Source of the DNA: Bacillota bacterium
Lineage (GTDB): Bacteria > Bacillota > UBA4882 > UBA10575
Assembly (NCBI GenBank): GCA_012838955.1
Contig: DUOH01000008.1
Span: forward strand, 1-33,014
DNA length: 33,014 nucleotides
Reading direction: 5' to 3'
Under the pieces are notes generated by a model. The model was not told the origin of the DNA, searched no databases, and was given only the letters and a program-made list of their open reading frames with translations. Positions 1 to 9,577 of the stretch are shown piece after piece. Both the position numbers and the translations under genes were made by a program. Within the stretch, counting starts at the first letter, position 1. Every line of letters starts with the position of its first letter.

Positions 1-61
1 CTCTCATAACAGGTCCAACACCCAGCCAGCTGCAGAATAATGTCGGGAGAGGGCACAAATC

Positions 62-90
62 TTGATCATTGGTCAAAAATGTCATATAAT
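62..90 (+). promoter_or_regulatory. sigma-A-type promoter of the SNF transporter gene
   Basis: TTGATC (62-67) and a perfect TATAAT (85-90) are separated by exactly 17 bp, giving a transcript that starts near position 97 and a leader of about 70 nt. No operator-like palindrome or terminator hairpin was seen in this leader, so the gene may be expressed without local control. The call rests on box sequence and spacing only. Confidence 0.7.
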
Positions 91-169
91 TTATCTCATG
101 CTTATTTCTTTTTATAGATGCGGGGCCAACCAGTTAATGCCCGGCAGTGAAGAAAATTAAGGAGGTCAC

Positions 170-1543
170 ATGGTGAAAACAAGAGAAAAGTTCGCCTCCC
201 GTTTGGGGTTTATTCTAATCTCCGCAGCGTGTTCCATCGGGTTGGGTGATGTTTGGCGATTTCCCTACATTACAGGGCAGTATGGCGGGGGAATCTTCGT
301 CCTGATCTATTTGATTTGCATTTTTGCGCTTGGGTTACCGATCATGACCATGGAACTGGCGGTCGGACGAGCCAGCCAGAAAAGTATCGCTACTTCCTTC
401 AATGTGATGCAAAGAAAGGGACAAAAATGGCATCTGATGGGGTATGCGGGTGTCGTCGGAAATTATCTGCTGATGATGTTTTATACTACCATCGCCGGAT
501 GGATGCTGGCGTACTTCTACAAGTTTATGATTGGACAGTTTAATGGCCTCAATACACAGCAGGTGGGACAGGTTTTTGCCAATCTAACGGCGAACCCGGT
601 AGAAATGACTGTTTGGATGGTAATTACCACTGTATTTTGTTTCGGTGTCTGCTCCCTTGGTTTGCAGGAGGGTGTAGAGAAGGTTACCAAGGTGATGATG
701 GTTTTATTGCTAGCGATCATCGTGGCGCTCTCCGTAAAATCCTTGACCCTACCGAATGCCGGAGAAGGCCTGAGTTTTTACTTATTGCCTGATTTCCACC
801 GCATGCAGGAGAACGGGATCTGGGAAACGATCTTCGCCGCCATGAGCCAGGCGTTTTTCACTTTGAGTCTTGGAGTCGGTTCAATGGCGATCTTCGGGAG
901 CTACATCGGAAAAGAACGGACGCTCTTCGGCGAATCGGTGCATATCGCAGCGCTGGATACAGCAGTTTCCCTGGTTGCCGGGTTGATTATCTTCCCGGCC
1001 TGCTTTGCTTTTGGCGTGGACCCCGGTGAAGGCCCGGGCCTCGTCTTTGTTACACTGCCCAATATCTTCAACTCCATGGGCGGCGGAAGAGTCTGGGGCG
1101 CGCTCTTCTTTATCTTTATGACCTTTGCCGCCTACTCTACTGTAATCGCGGTCTTTGAAAACATCATCGCCTTTGGCATGGACCTTTGGGGCTGGAGCCG
1201 CAAGAAAGCTTCGGTCATTAATATGTTTTTAATGATCATCCTTTCTCTCCCCTGCATCTTAGGGTTTAACGTGCTCAGCTGGTTGCATCCTTTAGGAGAG
1301 GGCACGATCATCTTGGACCTGGAGGATTTCATCCTCAGCTACAATCTGCTTCCTTTGGGTTCCCTGATTTACCTTCTTTTCTGTGTGACCCGTTACGGAT
1401 GGGGCTTTGACAACTACCTGAAAGAAGTCAATACCGGTCAGGGCCTGAAACTCCCCCGGGCGGTCAAGGGGTATTTCCAATGGGTGCTACCGGTGATCAT
1501 CTTAATCGTGCTGATCCAGGGATATATTAACTTCTTCAGCTAA
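170..1543 (+). CDS. sodium-dependent transporter, SNF/NSS family
   Basis: Inner-membrane Na+-coupled symporter of the neurotransmitter:sodium symporter family, probably importing an amino acid; the substrate cannot be read from sequence. The 457-residue product is almost entirely hydrophobic helices, close to the size of 11-helix bacterial members such as MhsT/TnaT. TM1 carries the hallmark GLGDVWRFPY (residues 24-33) followed by an ITGQYGGGIF loop and the ELAVGRASQ segment after TM2. The family usually has Asn in GLGN (a Na1 ligand in LeuT); here it is Asp27, which is odd. The ATG at 170 follows GGAGG with a short spacer; the GTG at 173 is an alternative. The gene is monocistronic, between its own promoter and a strong terminator. 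Family assignment is secure, substrate unknown. Confidence 0.9.
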   Translation: MVKTREKFASRLGFILISAACSIGLGDVWRFPYITGQYGGGIFVLIYLICIFALGLPIMTMELAVGRASQKSIATSFNVMQRKGQKWHLMGYAGVVGNYLLMMFYTTIAGWMLAYFYKFMIGQFNGLNTQQVGQVFANLTANPVEMTVWMVITTVFCFGVCSLGLQEGVEKVTKVMMVLLLAIIVALSVKSLTLPNAGEGLSFYLLPDFHRMQENGIWETIFAAMSQAFFTLSLGVGSMAIFGSYIGKERTLFGESVHIAALDTAVSLVAGLIIFPACFAFGVDPGEGPGLVFVTLPNIFNSMGGGRVWGALFFIFMTFAAYSTVIAVFENIIAFGMDLWGWSRKKASVINMFLMIILSLPCILGFNVLSWLHPLGEGTIILDLEDFILSYNLLPLGSLIYLLFCVTRYGWGFDNYLKEVNTGQGLKLPRAVKGYFQWVLPVIILIVLIQGYINFFS

Positions 1544-1578
1544 AAAAAAGAGCACCGGAGATTTTAAATTAAAGGTAT

Positions 1579-1612
1579 AACCCCACTCTATTTATATAGG
1601 TGGGGTTTTTTA
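1579..1612 (+). terminator. intrinsic terminator after the SNF transporter gene
   Basis: AACCCCAC (1579-1586) pairs with GTGGGGTT (1600-1607) across a 13-nt AT-rich loop and is followed by a T run to 1612. It lies 36 nt after the stop codon. The 150 bp from here to the convergent FAD oxidoreductase gene show no other structure. Confidence 0.85.
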
Positions 1613-1762
1613 TCTCTGTTTGCACTACCCCTTTTAGTCCGCATCTCTCCCACACAAAAATACCTGCGTTTCCAGTAAAGTAGCTAACTTAGGGCAATGC
1701 TTTCCCCATTCTTTTAATGGCGCCTATGAAATTATGGTTTCATATTTTCCATATAAGAAAAC

Positions 1763-3250
1763 TCATATATTATCCTGAAAAACCAGATCGGTATCCCGGC
1801 ATAGGTATTGAACTGCCCGCCGTCCCGTTTCTACGGCTACGGGCAGTCCGCCGGGATTTACTAGACGCTGACCGGCAAAATAAACATTTTTTATGCTTTC
1901 GGGTTTCGAAGGATAGCTCTCCATTTTACTCCCTTTTTTCATAATTGACATCCACGAGCCTTTATAGGAATGTAAATACCGTTCATAGGTCAACGGTGTT
2001 GCTACATCCCAGACGGCGATCTTTCCGGCAGTCTGTGGAAGTTTTTTGGCCAGGGTGTGGATGAATGTCTCTGCCAGGTTTTGCTTTTCAGTTTCATAAG
2101 TACCCTTTTCCTTACAGGCTTTCCAAAAATCATAGCTGTCACCCATGATTCCGGAGGTGATGGCGGTGCATCCTTCCGGCGCATATCCTTTATAACCTGC
2201 ATAATTATTGATCGAAATGATTGATGCCGCCAAATCCCCGCAGCGGAGGGGCTGATCAGAGACGAAGGTTAAACTTTCCGGCAGATCAGACAAGTCCGCC
2301 TCCACACCCACACAAATAAAGGTAATCATCATGGGTTTTGTGCTCTCACGCATCTTTTCCGCCCACGGCTCACGAAGAGGAGAGTCAAACAAATTGTCGA
2401 TTGCCACCCGCGTATCTTGGGTAATGATCACGGCATCGGCGGGAATCTGTTCACCGTCAATGATGATTCCGGAAGCAACCCCATTTTGCACCGGTACTTT
2501 GCTTACCTCTTTACCGTATTGGATGGTGCCGCCCAGCGTTTGAAAGCGTTTTGCCATCCGGTTGGCCATCCCGAGGGAGCCACCCTCGGGATATCCGCCG
2601 TCACCAGAGACCAGGGTGGCGATGGTAAAGATCATTCCGCTGGCATTGTTCTCGGGACCCACCACACTTTCAAGCAGTCCCCGTAAAAGCGGGCTTTTAA
2701 ACCGCCTGGTAAATTCCATTGTTGTTTGATTGGTATAAAAGGACATCCTGGGCAGTGCGGGCAACATCGCCAAAAGCATCGATAAGGGCAGAGCAGACTT
2801 TTCTTTGACTTTTACGCCCTTGATATCCAAAACCGGCATACTCATCTTGGTGAATTTCTTTATATCTCTACACAATCTGTTAATTTCCTTGCGGTCATCC
2901 GGCGAGATCTCTAAAAAATGCCGGCGAAGCTTATCGAGATCACGATAAAGACATGCCCGCTGACGGTTATCTTCAAAAGTTAAAAAAGGGTCACGGTTAT
3001 AAATATTGACACTATCATCCAAGGCGCCCACTTCCCGCCAAAGCTTATGCAGGGGGATCTTTGGTGATGAACCGGTCAGCCAGTGCATTCCGCCCTCAAA
3101 TAAATAGCCCTTCCTTCGCCAACTGGTGCTGGCGCCCCCCGGGATGGTGTGGCTTTCATAAATGGTAACATCAAATCCGCTTTGAAGCGCGTAAATACCG
3201 GCGGTAAGCCCGGCGATCCCTGCTCCGATAATAATTACTCTTTTCTTCAT
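1763..3250 (-). CDS. FAD-dependent oxidoreductase, phytoene desaturase-like (COG1233 type)
   Basis: Flavoprotein of the amine-oxidase/phytoene-dehydrogenase superfamily. An N-terminal Rossmann dinucleotide-binding motif GAGIAGLTAG lies at residues 9-18, preceded by basic and hydrophobic residues, with YESHTIPGGAST completing the FAD site near residue 31. The C-terminal NVYFAGQRLVNPGGLPVAV segment is the second conserved FAD-contact region of the family. Length (495 aa) is typical. The ATG at 3250 is preceded by GAGGG at 8 nt. No carotenoid or squalene genes are nearby, so a carotenoid role is not supported; many clostridial paralogues of this type have unknown substrates. It follows the GH51 gene on the same strand after about 150 bp, but its function does not fit the sugar operon. 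Family secure, substrate unknown. Confidence 0.85.
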   Translation of the reverse strand: MKKRVIIIGAGIAGLTAGIYALQSGFDVTIYESHTIPGGASTSWRRKGYLFEGGMHWLTGSSPKIPLHKLWREVGALDDSVNIYNRDPFLTFEDNRQRACLYRDLDKLRRHFLEISPDDRKEINRLCRDIKKFTKMSMPVLDIKGVKVKEKSALPLSMLLAMLPALPRMSFYTNQTTMEFTRRFKSPLLRGLLESVVGPENNASGMIFTIATLVSGDGGYPEGGSLGMANRMAKRFQTLGGTIQYGKEVSKVPVQNGVASGIIIDGEQIPADAVIITQDTRVAIDNLFDSPLREPWAEKMRESTKPMMITFICVGVEADLSDLPESLTFVSDQPLRCGDLAASIISINNYAGYKGYAPEGCTAITSGIMGDSYDFWKACKEKGTYETEKQNLAETFIHTLAKKLPQTAGKIAVWDVATPLTYERYLHSYKGSWMSIMKKGSKMESYPSKPESIKNVYFAGQRLVNPGGLPVAVETGRRAVQYLCRDTDLVFQDNI

Positions 3251-3275
3251 TACGGTTTCCCTCTTATTATGTCAA

Positions 3276-3395
3276 CTATCTAATCACTTTCCGGACAGGT
3301 CTATCGGGATCCGAGGCCATTTGCACTACGATACTCTGAATGGCACACCAATAAGCGACGGCTAGAGCATAAGGATCCCCCTCGCAAATTCTCCC
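3276..3395 (-). pseudogene. possible C-terminal remnant of a TetR-type regulator
   Basis: Between the GH51 stop and the oxidoreductase gene, the minus strand reads through about 38 codons without a stop, ending at TAG (3276-3278). The product includes EGDPYALAVAYWCAIQSIVV followed by a short charged tail. The G-D-P..LA..YW.AIQ pattern resembles the last helices of TetR/AcrR ligand-binding domains, which often sit next to oxidoreductases of this kind. There is no start codon, ribosome-binding site or HTH part, so if real it is a decayed tail. It could also be a chance open frame. Confidence 0.3.
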
Positions 3396-3397
3396 AT

Positions 3398-5958
<2,561 letters not shown>

Positions 5959-5989
5959 CTTGGTCCTCCCGATTCACAATAAAGTAAGT

Positions 5990-6018
5990 TATATATTTAT
6001 TCTATCATAATAAGACAA
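5990..6018 (-). promoter_or_regulatory. internal promoter of the lacI-type gene
   Basis: On the minus strand TTGTCT (6013-6018) and TATATA (5990-5995) are 17 bp apart, ending about 30 bp before the start codon of the regulator. No copy of the TCTAAACGGTTAGA operator lies here, so the regulator may be made constitutively in addition to read-through from the upstream operon. Confidence 0.5.
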
Positions 6019-6049
6019 TTCCCCTGTTTTTCTGTGGAATTATTATTCA

Positions 6050-6862
6050 CTATCGTCCGGTATATAACTGTGGTTTAAAGTGCTTTTGCAATAGAATAAA
6101 CAGGATTAATAGGGGCAGAATCGTAAAGAAGCTGGAAGTCAGGGTTAGATTGTAAACCGGAAACCCCTGCGGATCGGTGATGGTGGTAATCCCCAGAACC
6201 AGTGGCATCCTTGCTCTGCTATTAATTACCACCAGCGGAAGAAAGAAGTTATTCCAGATCCCGACAAAAACGAGTAAAAACAGGGTAATACAACCAGGGA
6301 TCAGATTGGGAAGGCCGATTCTAAAAAAGATCAGTAAATCATTGGCCCCATCGATCTGCGCTGCGTTAAAGATCTCTTCTGGTACCTGATTCCAATAAGA
6401 AATCATCAGATATACACTGAAGACATGAACAAAGCTTGGCAATAAAACCGCCAATCTGGTATTGATCAATTTCAAGTCCCGAAAGAGCATAAACAGGGGT
6501 AAAGTGGTGGCGAATACCGGAACCATGGCAAACCCCAGAATCAACATAAAAAGCAGTTTTTTTCCAAAAAAATCATACCGTCGAAAAGCATAACCGGCCA
6601 TACAGGCAATGATGATGGCGACCAAAGCCCCGAGCCCCGCATATAAAAATGAATTAGCCAACCACTGAAAGAAGAGGCCGTTTTGGTAGGTGAAAATGGC
6701 CCTGACATTTTCCAGAAAGTTGTTAGGGACCCCAGGAAGCAAGGATTTCTGGAACAACTGACTGACATTCTTGGTTGTTCCAATGGTTAACCAATAAAAG
6801 GGAAAGATAAAATAGGCCGCGAATATCAGCATAATAAGTGTGGTCACTATCGGTTTTCGCAC
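6050..6862 (-). CDS. ABC transporter permease, CUT1 sugar type (MalG-like)
   Basis: Second membrane component of a binding-protein-dependent oligosaccharide importer. The 270 residues contain about six hydrophobic helices and the EAA loop (EEIFNAAQIDGANDLLIFF then IGLPNLIPG) that docks the ATPase. It ends LQKHFKPQLYTGR, the usual tail of MalG-type permeases. The start is GTG at 6862 with GGAGG 7 nt upstream; an overlapping ATG is out of frame. It follows the MalF-like gene by 83 bp. No ATPase gene is present in the operon, so a shared MsmX/MsmK-type ATPase encoded elsewhere is expected. Substrate is inferred from the neighbouring GH51 gene. Confidence 0.9.
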   Translation of the reverse strand: MRKPIVTTLIMLIFAAYFIFPFYWLTIGTTKNVSQLFQKSLLPGVPNNFLENVRAIFTYQNGLFFQWLANSFLYAGLGALVAIIIACMAGYAFRRYDFFGKKLLFMLILGFAMVPVFATTLPLFMLFRDLKLINTRLAVLLPSFVHVFSVYLMISYWNQVPEEIFNAAQIDGANDLLIFFRIGLPNLIPGCITLFLLVFVGIWNNFFLPLVVINSRARMPLVLGITTITDPQGFPVYNLTLTSSFFTILPLLILFILLQKHFKPQLYTGR

Positions 6863-6945
6863 ATTTGCCCCTCCTCGCCTAGTAATTAATTTAATATACT
6901 ATCGATCCTGCCTGCTTCAGCACCTACTCTCTTCTGAACATCATC

Positions 6946-7881
6946 CTATGGCAATAATTGCGATTCTCCGGTCAGCATTTGTTTGGTTGCGTTTCGCAAA
7001 ATATACAGTGAAAAGATGAAGGTGAGCAAAGCCAAGATCAACCCCATTGCCGCCGCATAGGTAAACCGTCCTTGCGCGAAAGCCGAATTATAGATATACA
7101 TTGCTGGAGTGTAGTTCGATGGTAAAACAACCAGCTTTCCCAGCATCCACGGTTCATTAAAGACTTGGATGGCGCCGATGGCATTAAAAATAAACAAGGT
7201 AATACAGACGTCTCTTAAGAAGGGCATTTTAATTTTGAAAGCGATCTGCCAAAAAGTAGCCCCGTCCAACTGGGCTTGCTCGGAAAAGGCTTTCGGAATA
7301 GCGATTAATGAAGAATAGATGACGAACGCGGTATATCCGGTAAAAGCCCACAAGGTGATTAGCAAGAGAATAAACTGCAGGTTTGGTCTGGTCAGGATCT
7401 TAGTCCCGGAAAAACCGAGCAGATCAAGGACTGGTCGAAAAGGAGACATGGAATCGGAGAAGATATATGACCAGACAATACCGGTGACGATCCCAGGAAT
7501 CGTATGGGGAAGGTAGTAAATAAAGCGATATAAGCCTCCGCCGTGTTTTTCCATTTTTTCATATAAGAAGGCAATGATCATTGCAGAAAAAAGCATCAAA
7601 GGAACCTGCACCGTCAAAAGGAAAAACGGAATCCGAAAAGACTCCCAGAACTTCGGATCCTGAAAAATCGTGGCAAAGTTCTGCAGACCGATGTACCACA
7701 TTCTTGCCCCTCTTTGTCCATAAAGGGAGAGCTTGGCGCCTAAGGCAATCGGATAAACCACCATAGTGATAAAGAGCAATAAAAAAGGAGCGAGAAAGAG
7801 ATAGGCCTTGATCGAAGCAAGCGTCTTTTTGCTCATCCTTCTTTTAGTCATCATTTTGTCCATCATCATTTCATCCATCAT
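6946..7881 (-). CDS. ABC transporter permease, CUT1 sugar type (MalF-like)
   Basis: First membrane component of the same importer. I place the start at the ATG ending at 7881 because GGAGG lies 8 nt upstream; the frame continues to 7950 but would run through the intercistronic hairpin. The resulting 311-residue protein opens with a Met/Asp/Lys-rich stretch (MMDEMMMDKMMTKRR) before TM1, an odd low-complexity N-terminus. Six helices follow, with the EAA motif FSEQAQLDGATFWQIAFKI and the next IKMPFLRDV segment in the third quarter. It sits between the solute-binding protein gene and the MalG-like gene, the standard CUT1 order. Confidence 0.9.
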   Translation of the reverse strand: MMDEMMMDKMMTKRRMSKKTLASIKAYLFLAPFLLLFITMVVYPIALGAKLSLYGQRGARMWYIGLQNFATIFQDPKFWESFRIPFFLLTVQVPLMLFSAMIIAFLYEKMEKHGGGLYRFIYYLPHTIPGIVTGIVWSYIFSDSMSPFRPVLDLLGFSGTKILTRPNLQFILLLITLWAFTGYTAFVIYSSLIAIPKAFSEQAQLDGATFWQIAFKIKMPFLRDVCITLFIFNAIGAIQVFNEPWMLGKLVVLPSNYTPAMYIYNSAFAQGRFTYAAAMGLILALLTFIFSLYILRNATKQMLTGESQLLP

Positions 7882-7927
7882 CTGCTCCCACCTCCGTCTG
7901 TCAGAAGTTAACCCCAAAACAGGATAT

Positions 7928-7948
7928 GGGGGAGGAGTCTCCTCCCCC
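7928..7948 (-). repeat. GC-rich intercistronic hairpin after the solute-binding protein gene
   Basis: A near-perfect inverted repeat, GGGGGAGGAG (7928-7937) and CTCCTCCCCC (7939-7948), starts 6 nt after the stop codon of the solute-binding protein gene. No U run follows, so it is not a standard terminator. Hairpins in this position (the malE-malF case) protect the 3' end of the binding-protein message and give it higher expression than the permeases; that role is inferred here. Confidence 0.7.
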
Positions 7949-7954
7949 AACCGG

Positions 7955-9262
7955 TTACGGTAATTTACCTGTAATCACATTGGAGTAGCCAAACTCCTTC
8001 ATGGTTTTAATAACTTCCCTTTCCCACCTGGGTAGAATATCGGCGAACCGCTTAATTTTACCATCAACATAATCCTGGATGAGAAGGCTTAGACTCTCGT
8101 CTACATTGGACATGATCGGTAAAGCAACAAAAGTGGTATTTACCAGCTGATGGGCTTCCCATAAAGTCTCACTGATGTTCTGATCGCCAAAGTACGCATC
8201 GGGTCCGGCCACCTCTTCAATTACCTCTTCGTATCTGGTGGAAACCATGATCGGCAAATTACTGTAGTTATGTAAGCATTTGAGGGAAGCGGGATGAGAG
8301 TTTAACCAGTTGACAAAGATCGCGGCTGCTTCCGGGTTTTTAGAATGTGAGGTCACATAGAAACCGGAACCACCGATCATCCCGTTATGGGGTTTAGCCG
8401 GGTTCCATTGCGGCGGAATCGCTACCCGCCATTTTCCTTTTGCATCAGGAGCATTGTATCTGAGCCATTCGGCAAACCAACAACCGATTTCCACAACAGC
8501 CGTAGTTCCTTCATTCAAAGAATTATACCAGTCGGCGTTCCACCACATTTCCAGATCGAGGACACCCTCGTCAAACCATTTGCCCCAGGTCTCAAAGACT
8601 TCTACGGCAACCGGATTGGTAAAATTAATATACCAGTTGCCATCGGAGTAATCACAAACCTTTCCTCCGGCTTCCCAAATCTGACCAATCCACCACATGG
8701 CATTACCGATTGGCGCCGCAAAGAACTTCAGATGCGGAGCTGCTTTCTTAAATTTTCTGGCCTGTTCGATAAATTCTTTCCTGGTCTTTGGCACAGTCAG
8801 TCCATACTGATCAAAGAGATCCTTCCGATAAAACATCGCCATGGCGCCACTATCCTGCGGGGTTCCATAGATCTTTCCGTCCATGGCGCACCAGCCCATG
8901 GCCGCTTCACCATATAATTTCTTGAAGTTCTTCTCGGACAACCAGCGATTAATGGGCTGAAAAGCGCCGAGATCCATAAACTGCGGACCGTATGAGTATT
9001 CTACCATTAGCACATCAGGCAATCCGCTCCCGGCCGACAATGCAGTCTGTACTTTCTCGTAATGCACGCCAAAGTCTTCCCAGACGACTTTGATATTGGG
9101 ATAGAGCTTCTGAAATTCCTCAATGGAGTAATTCTCGTTACTGGTCCATGCCCACATGGTGATAGTAGTCGGTTTCCCCTTATATTTAGGGTAGTAGTCA
9201 ACGGCCAAAGCCGCAGATCCGACCAGCAGTAAGACTAGAGCAATCTGTATGATCCTTTTCAC
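7955..9262 (-). CDS. extracellular sugar-binding protein of a CUT1 ABC importer
   Basis: Binds an oligosaccharide outside the cytoplasmic membrane and delivers it to the two permeases downstream. The 435-residue product has a signal peptide (MKRIIQIALVLLLVGSAALA) ending in a signal-peptidase-I-like ALA site. No cysteine lies at the cleavage site, so it does not look like a lipoprotein. The mature part matches the family-1 solute-binding fold: TTITMWAWTSNENYSIEEF, then YPNIKVVWEDF, GLPDVLMVEY, and DGKIYGTPQDSGAMAMFYR. Start is GTG at 9262 with GGAGG 8 nt upstream. First gene of its operon, behind a strong promoter with two LacI-type operators. Arabinoxylo-oligosaccharide is the likely ligand by context only. 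Confidence 0.9.
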   Translation of the reverse strand: MKRIIQIALVLLLVGSAALAVDYYPKYKGKPTTITMWAWTSNENYSIEEFQKLYPNIKVVWEDFGVHYEKVQTALSAGSGLPDVLMVEYSYGPQFMDLGAFQPINRWLSEKNFKKLYGEAAMGWCAMDGKIYGTPQDSGAMAMFYRKDLFDQYGLTVPKTRKEFIEQARKFKKAAPHLKFFAAPIGNAMWWIGQIWEAGGKVCDYSDGNWYINFTNPVAVEVFETWGKWFDEGVLDLEMWWNADWYNSLNEGTTAVVEIGCWFAEWLRYNAPDAKGKWRVAIPPQWNPAKPHNGMIGGSGFYVTSHSKNPEAAAIFVNWLNSHPASLKCLHNYSNLPIMVSTRYEEVIEEVAGPDAYFGDQNISETLWEAHQLVNTTFVALPIMSNVDESLSLLIQDYVDGKIKRFADILPRWEREVIKTMKEFGYSNVITGKLP

Positions 9263-9421
9263 TTCATTTGCCTCCCTATTTTTAATTTGCCATCCTGCCG
9301 TTTGCTCAACGGCTCACCTCCCCAGGGAATCTCCTGGTTTCCTCTGCGTCGTTCTTCGCCATCTATCACCTCCAAGCTCTGCCTTTGTTACGGAGAAGGA
9401 CTTATTATTTTACAGAGTGAT

Positions 9422-9435
9422 TCTAAACGATTAGA
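9422..9435. promoter_or_regulatory. LacI-type operator, distal copy (solute-binding protein operon)
   Basis: TCTAAACGATTAGA, a palindrome with the central CG of LacI-family operators. It lies about 60-75 bp downstream of the predicted transcription start and 56 bp (start to start) from a second copy, which would suit looping or cooperative repression. Confidence 0.75.
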
Positions 9436-9477
9436 TTTTTATGTAAAAATATTAATCGCCGCAAAAGTGATAGAGTT

Positions 9478-9491
9478 TCTAATCGGTTAGA
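9478..9491. promoter_or_regulatory. LacI-type operator, start-site copy (solute-binding protein operon)
   Basis: TCTAATCGGTTAGA, sharing 12 of 14 positions with the copy at 9422. It covers roughly the first 15-20 transcribed bases, just downstream of the -10 box, the classic place for a repressor to block initiation. Confidence 0.8.
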
Positions 9492-9502
9492 TTATAGTTT
9501 AT

Positions 9503-9531
9503 ATATTATAAAAAATTCTTTTTTTTGTCAA
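9503..9531 (-). promoter_or_regulatory. strong promoter of the CUT1-lacI-GH51 operon
   Basis: A perfect TTGACA (9526-9531, minus strand) is followed after 17 bp by TAATAT (9503-9508); a TATAAT at 9505-9510 is an alternative with 15-bp spacing. The spacer is an A/T run. The leader to the GTG start is about 230 nt and carries both operators. Confidence 0.7.
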
Positions 9532-9577
9532 GTTTTCCTTAGATCGTCTCGTTTCCCTCGAATTGCAGAAGGCGTTT

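Noticed and set aside
3265-3275. TTGACA just upstream of the FAD oxidoreductase gene as a promoter -35 box
   Set aside because: It lies only about 22 nt before the start codon, leaving no room for a -10 box and leader.
8387-8917. 176-codon plus-strand open frame opposite the solute-binding protein gene
   Set aside because: It is fully antisense to a clear family-1 binding protein, with no domain pattern or start signal.
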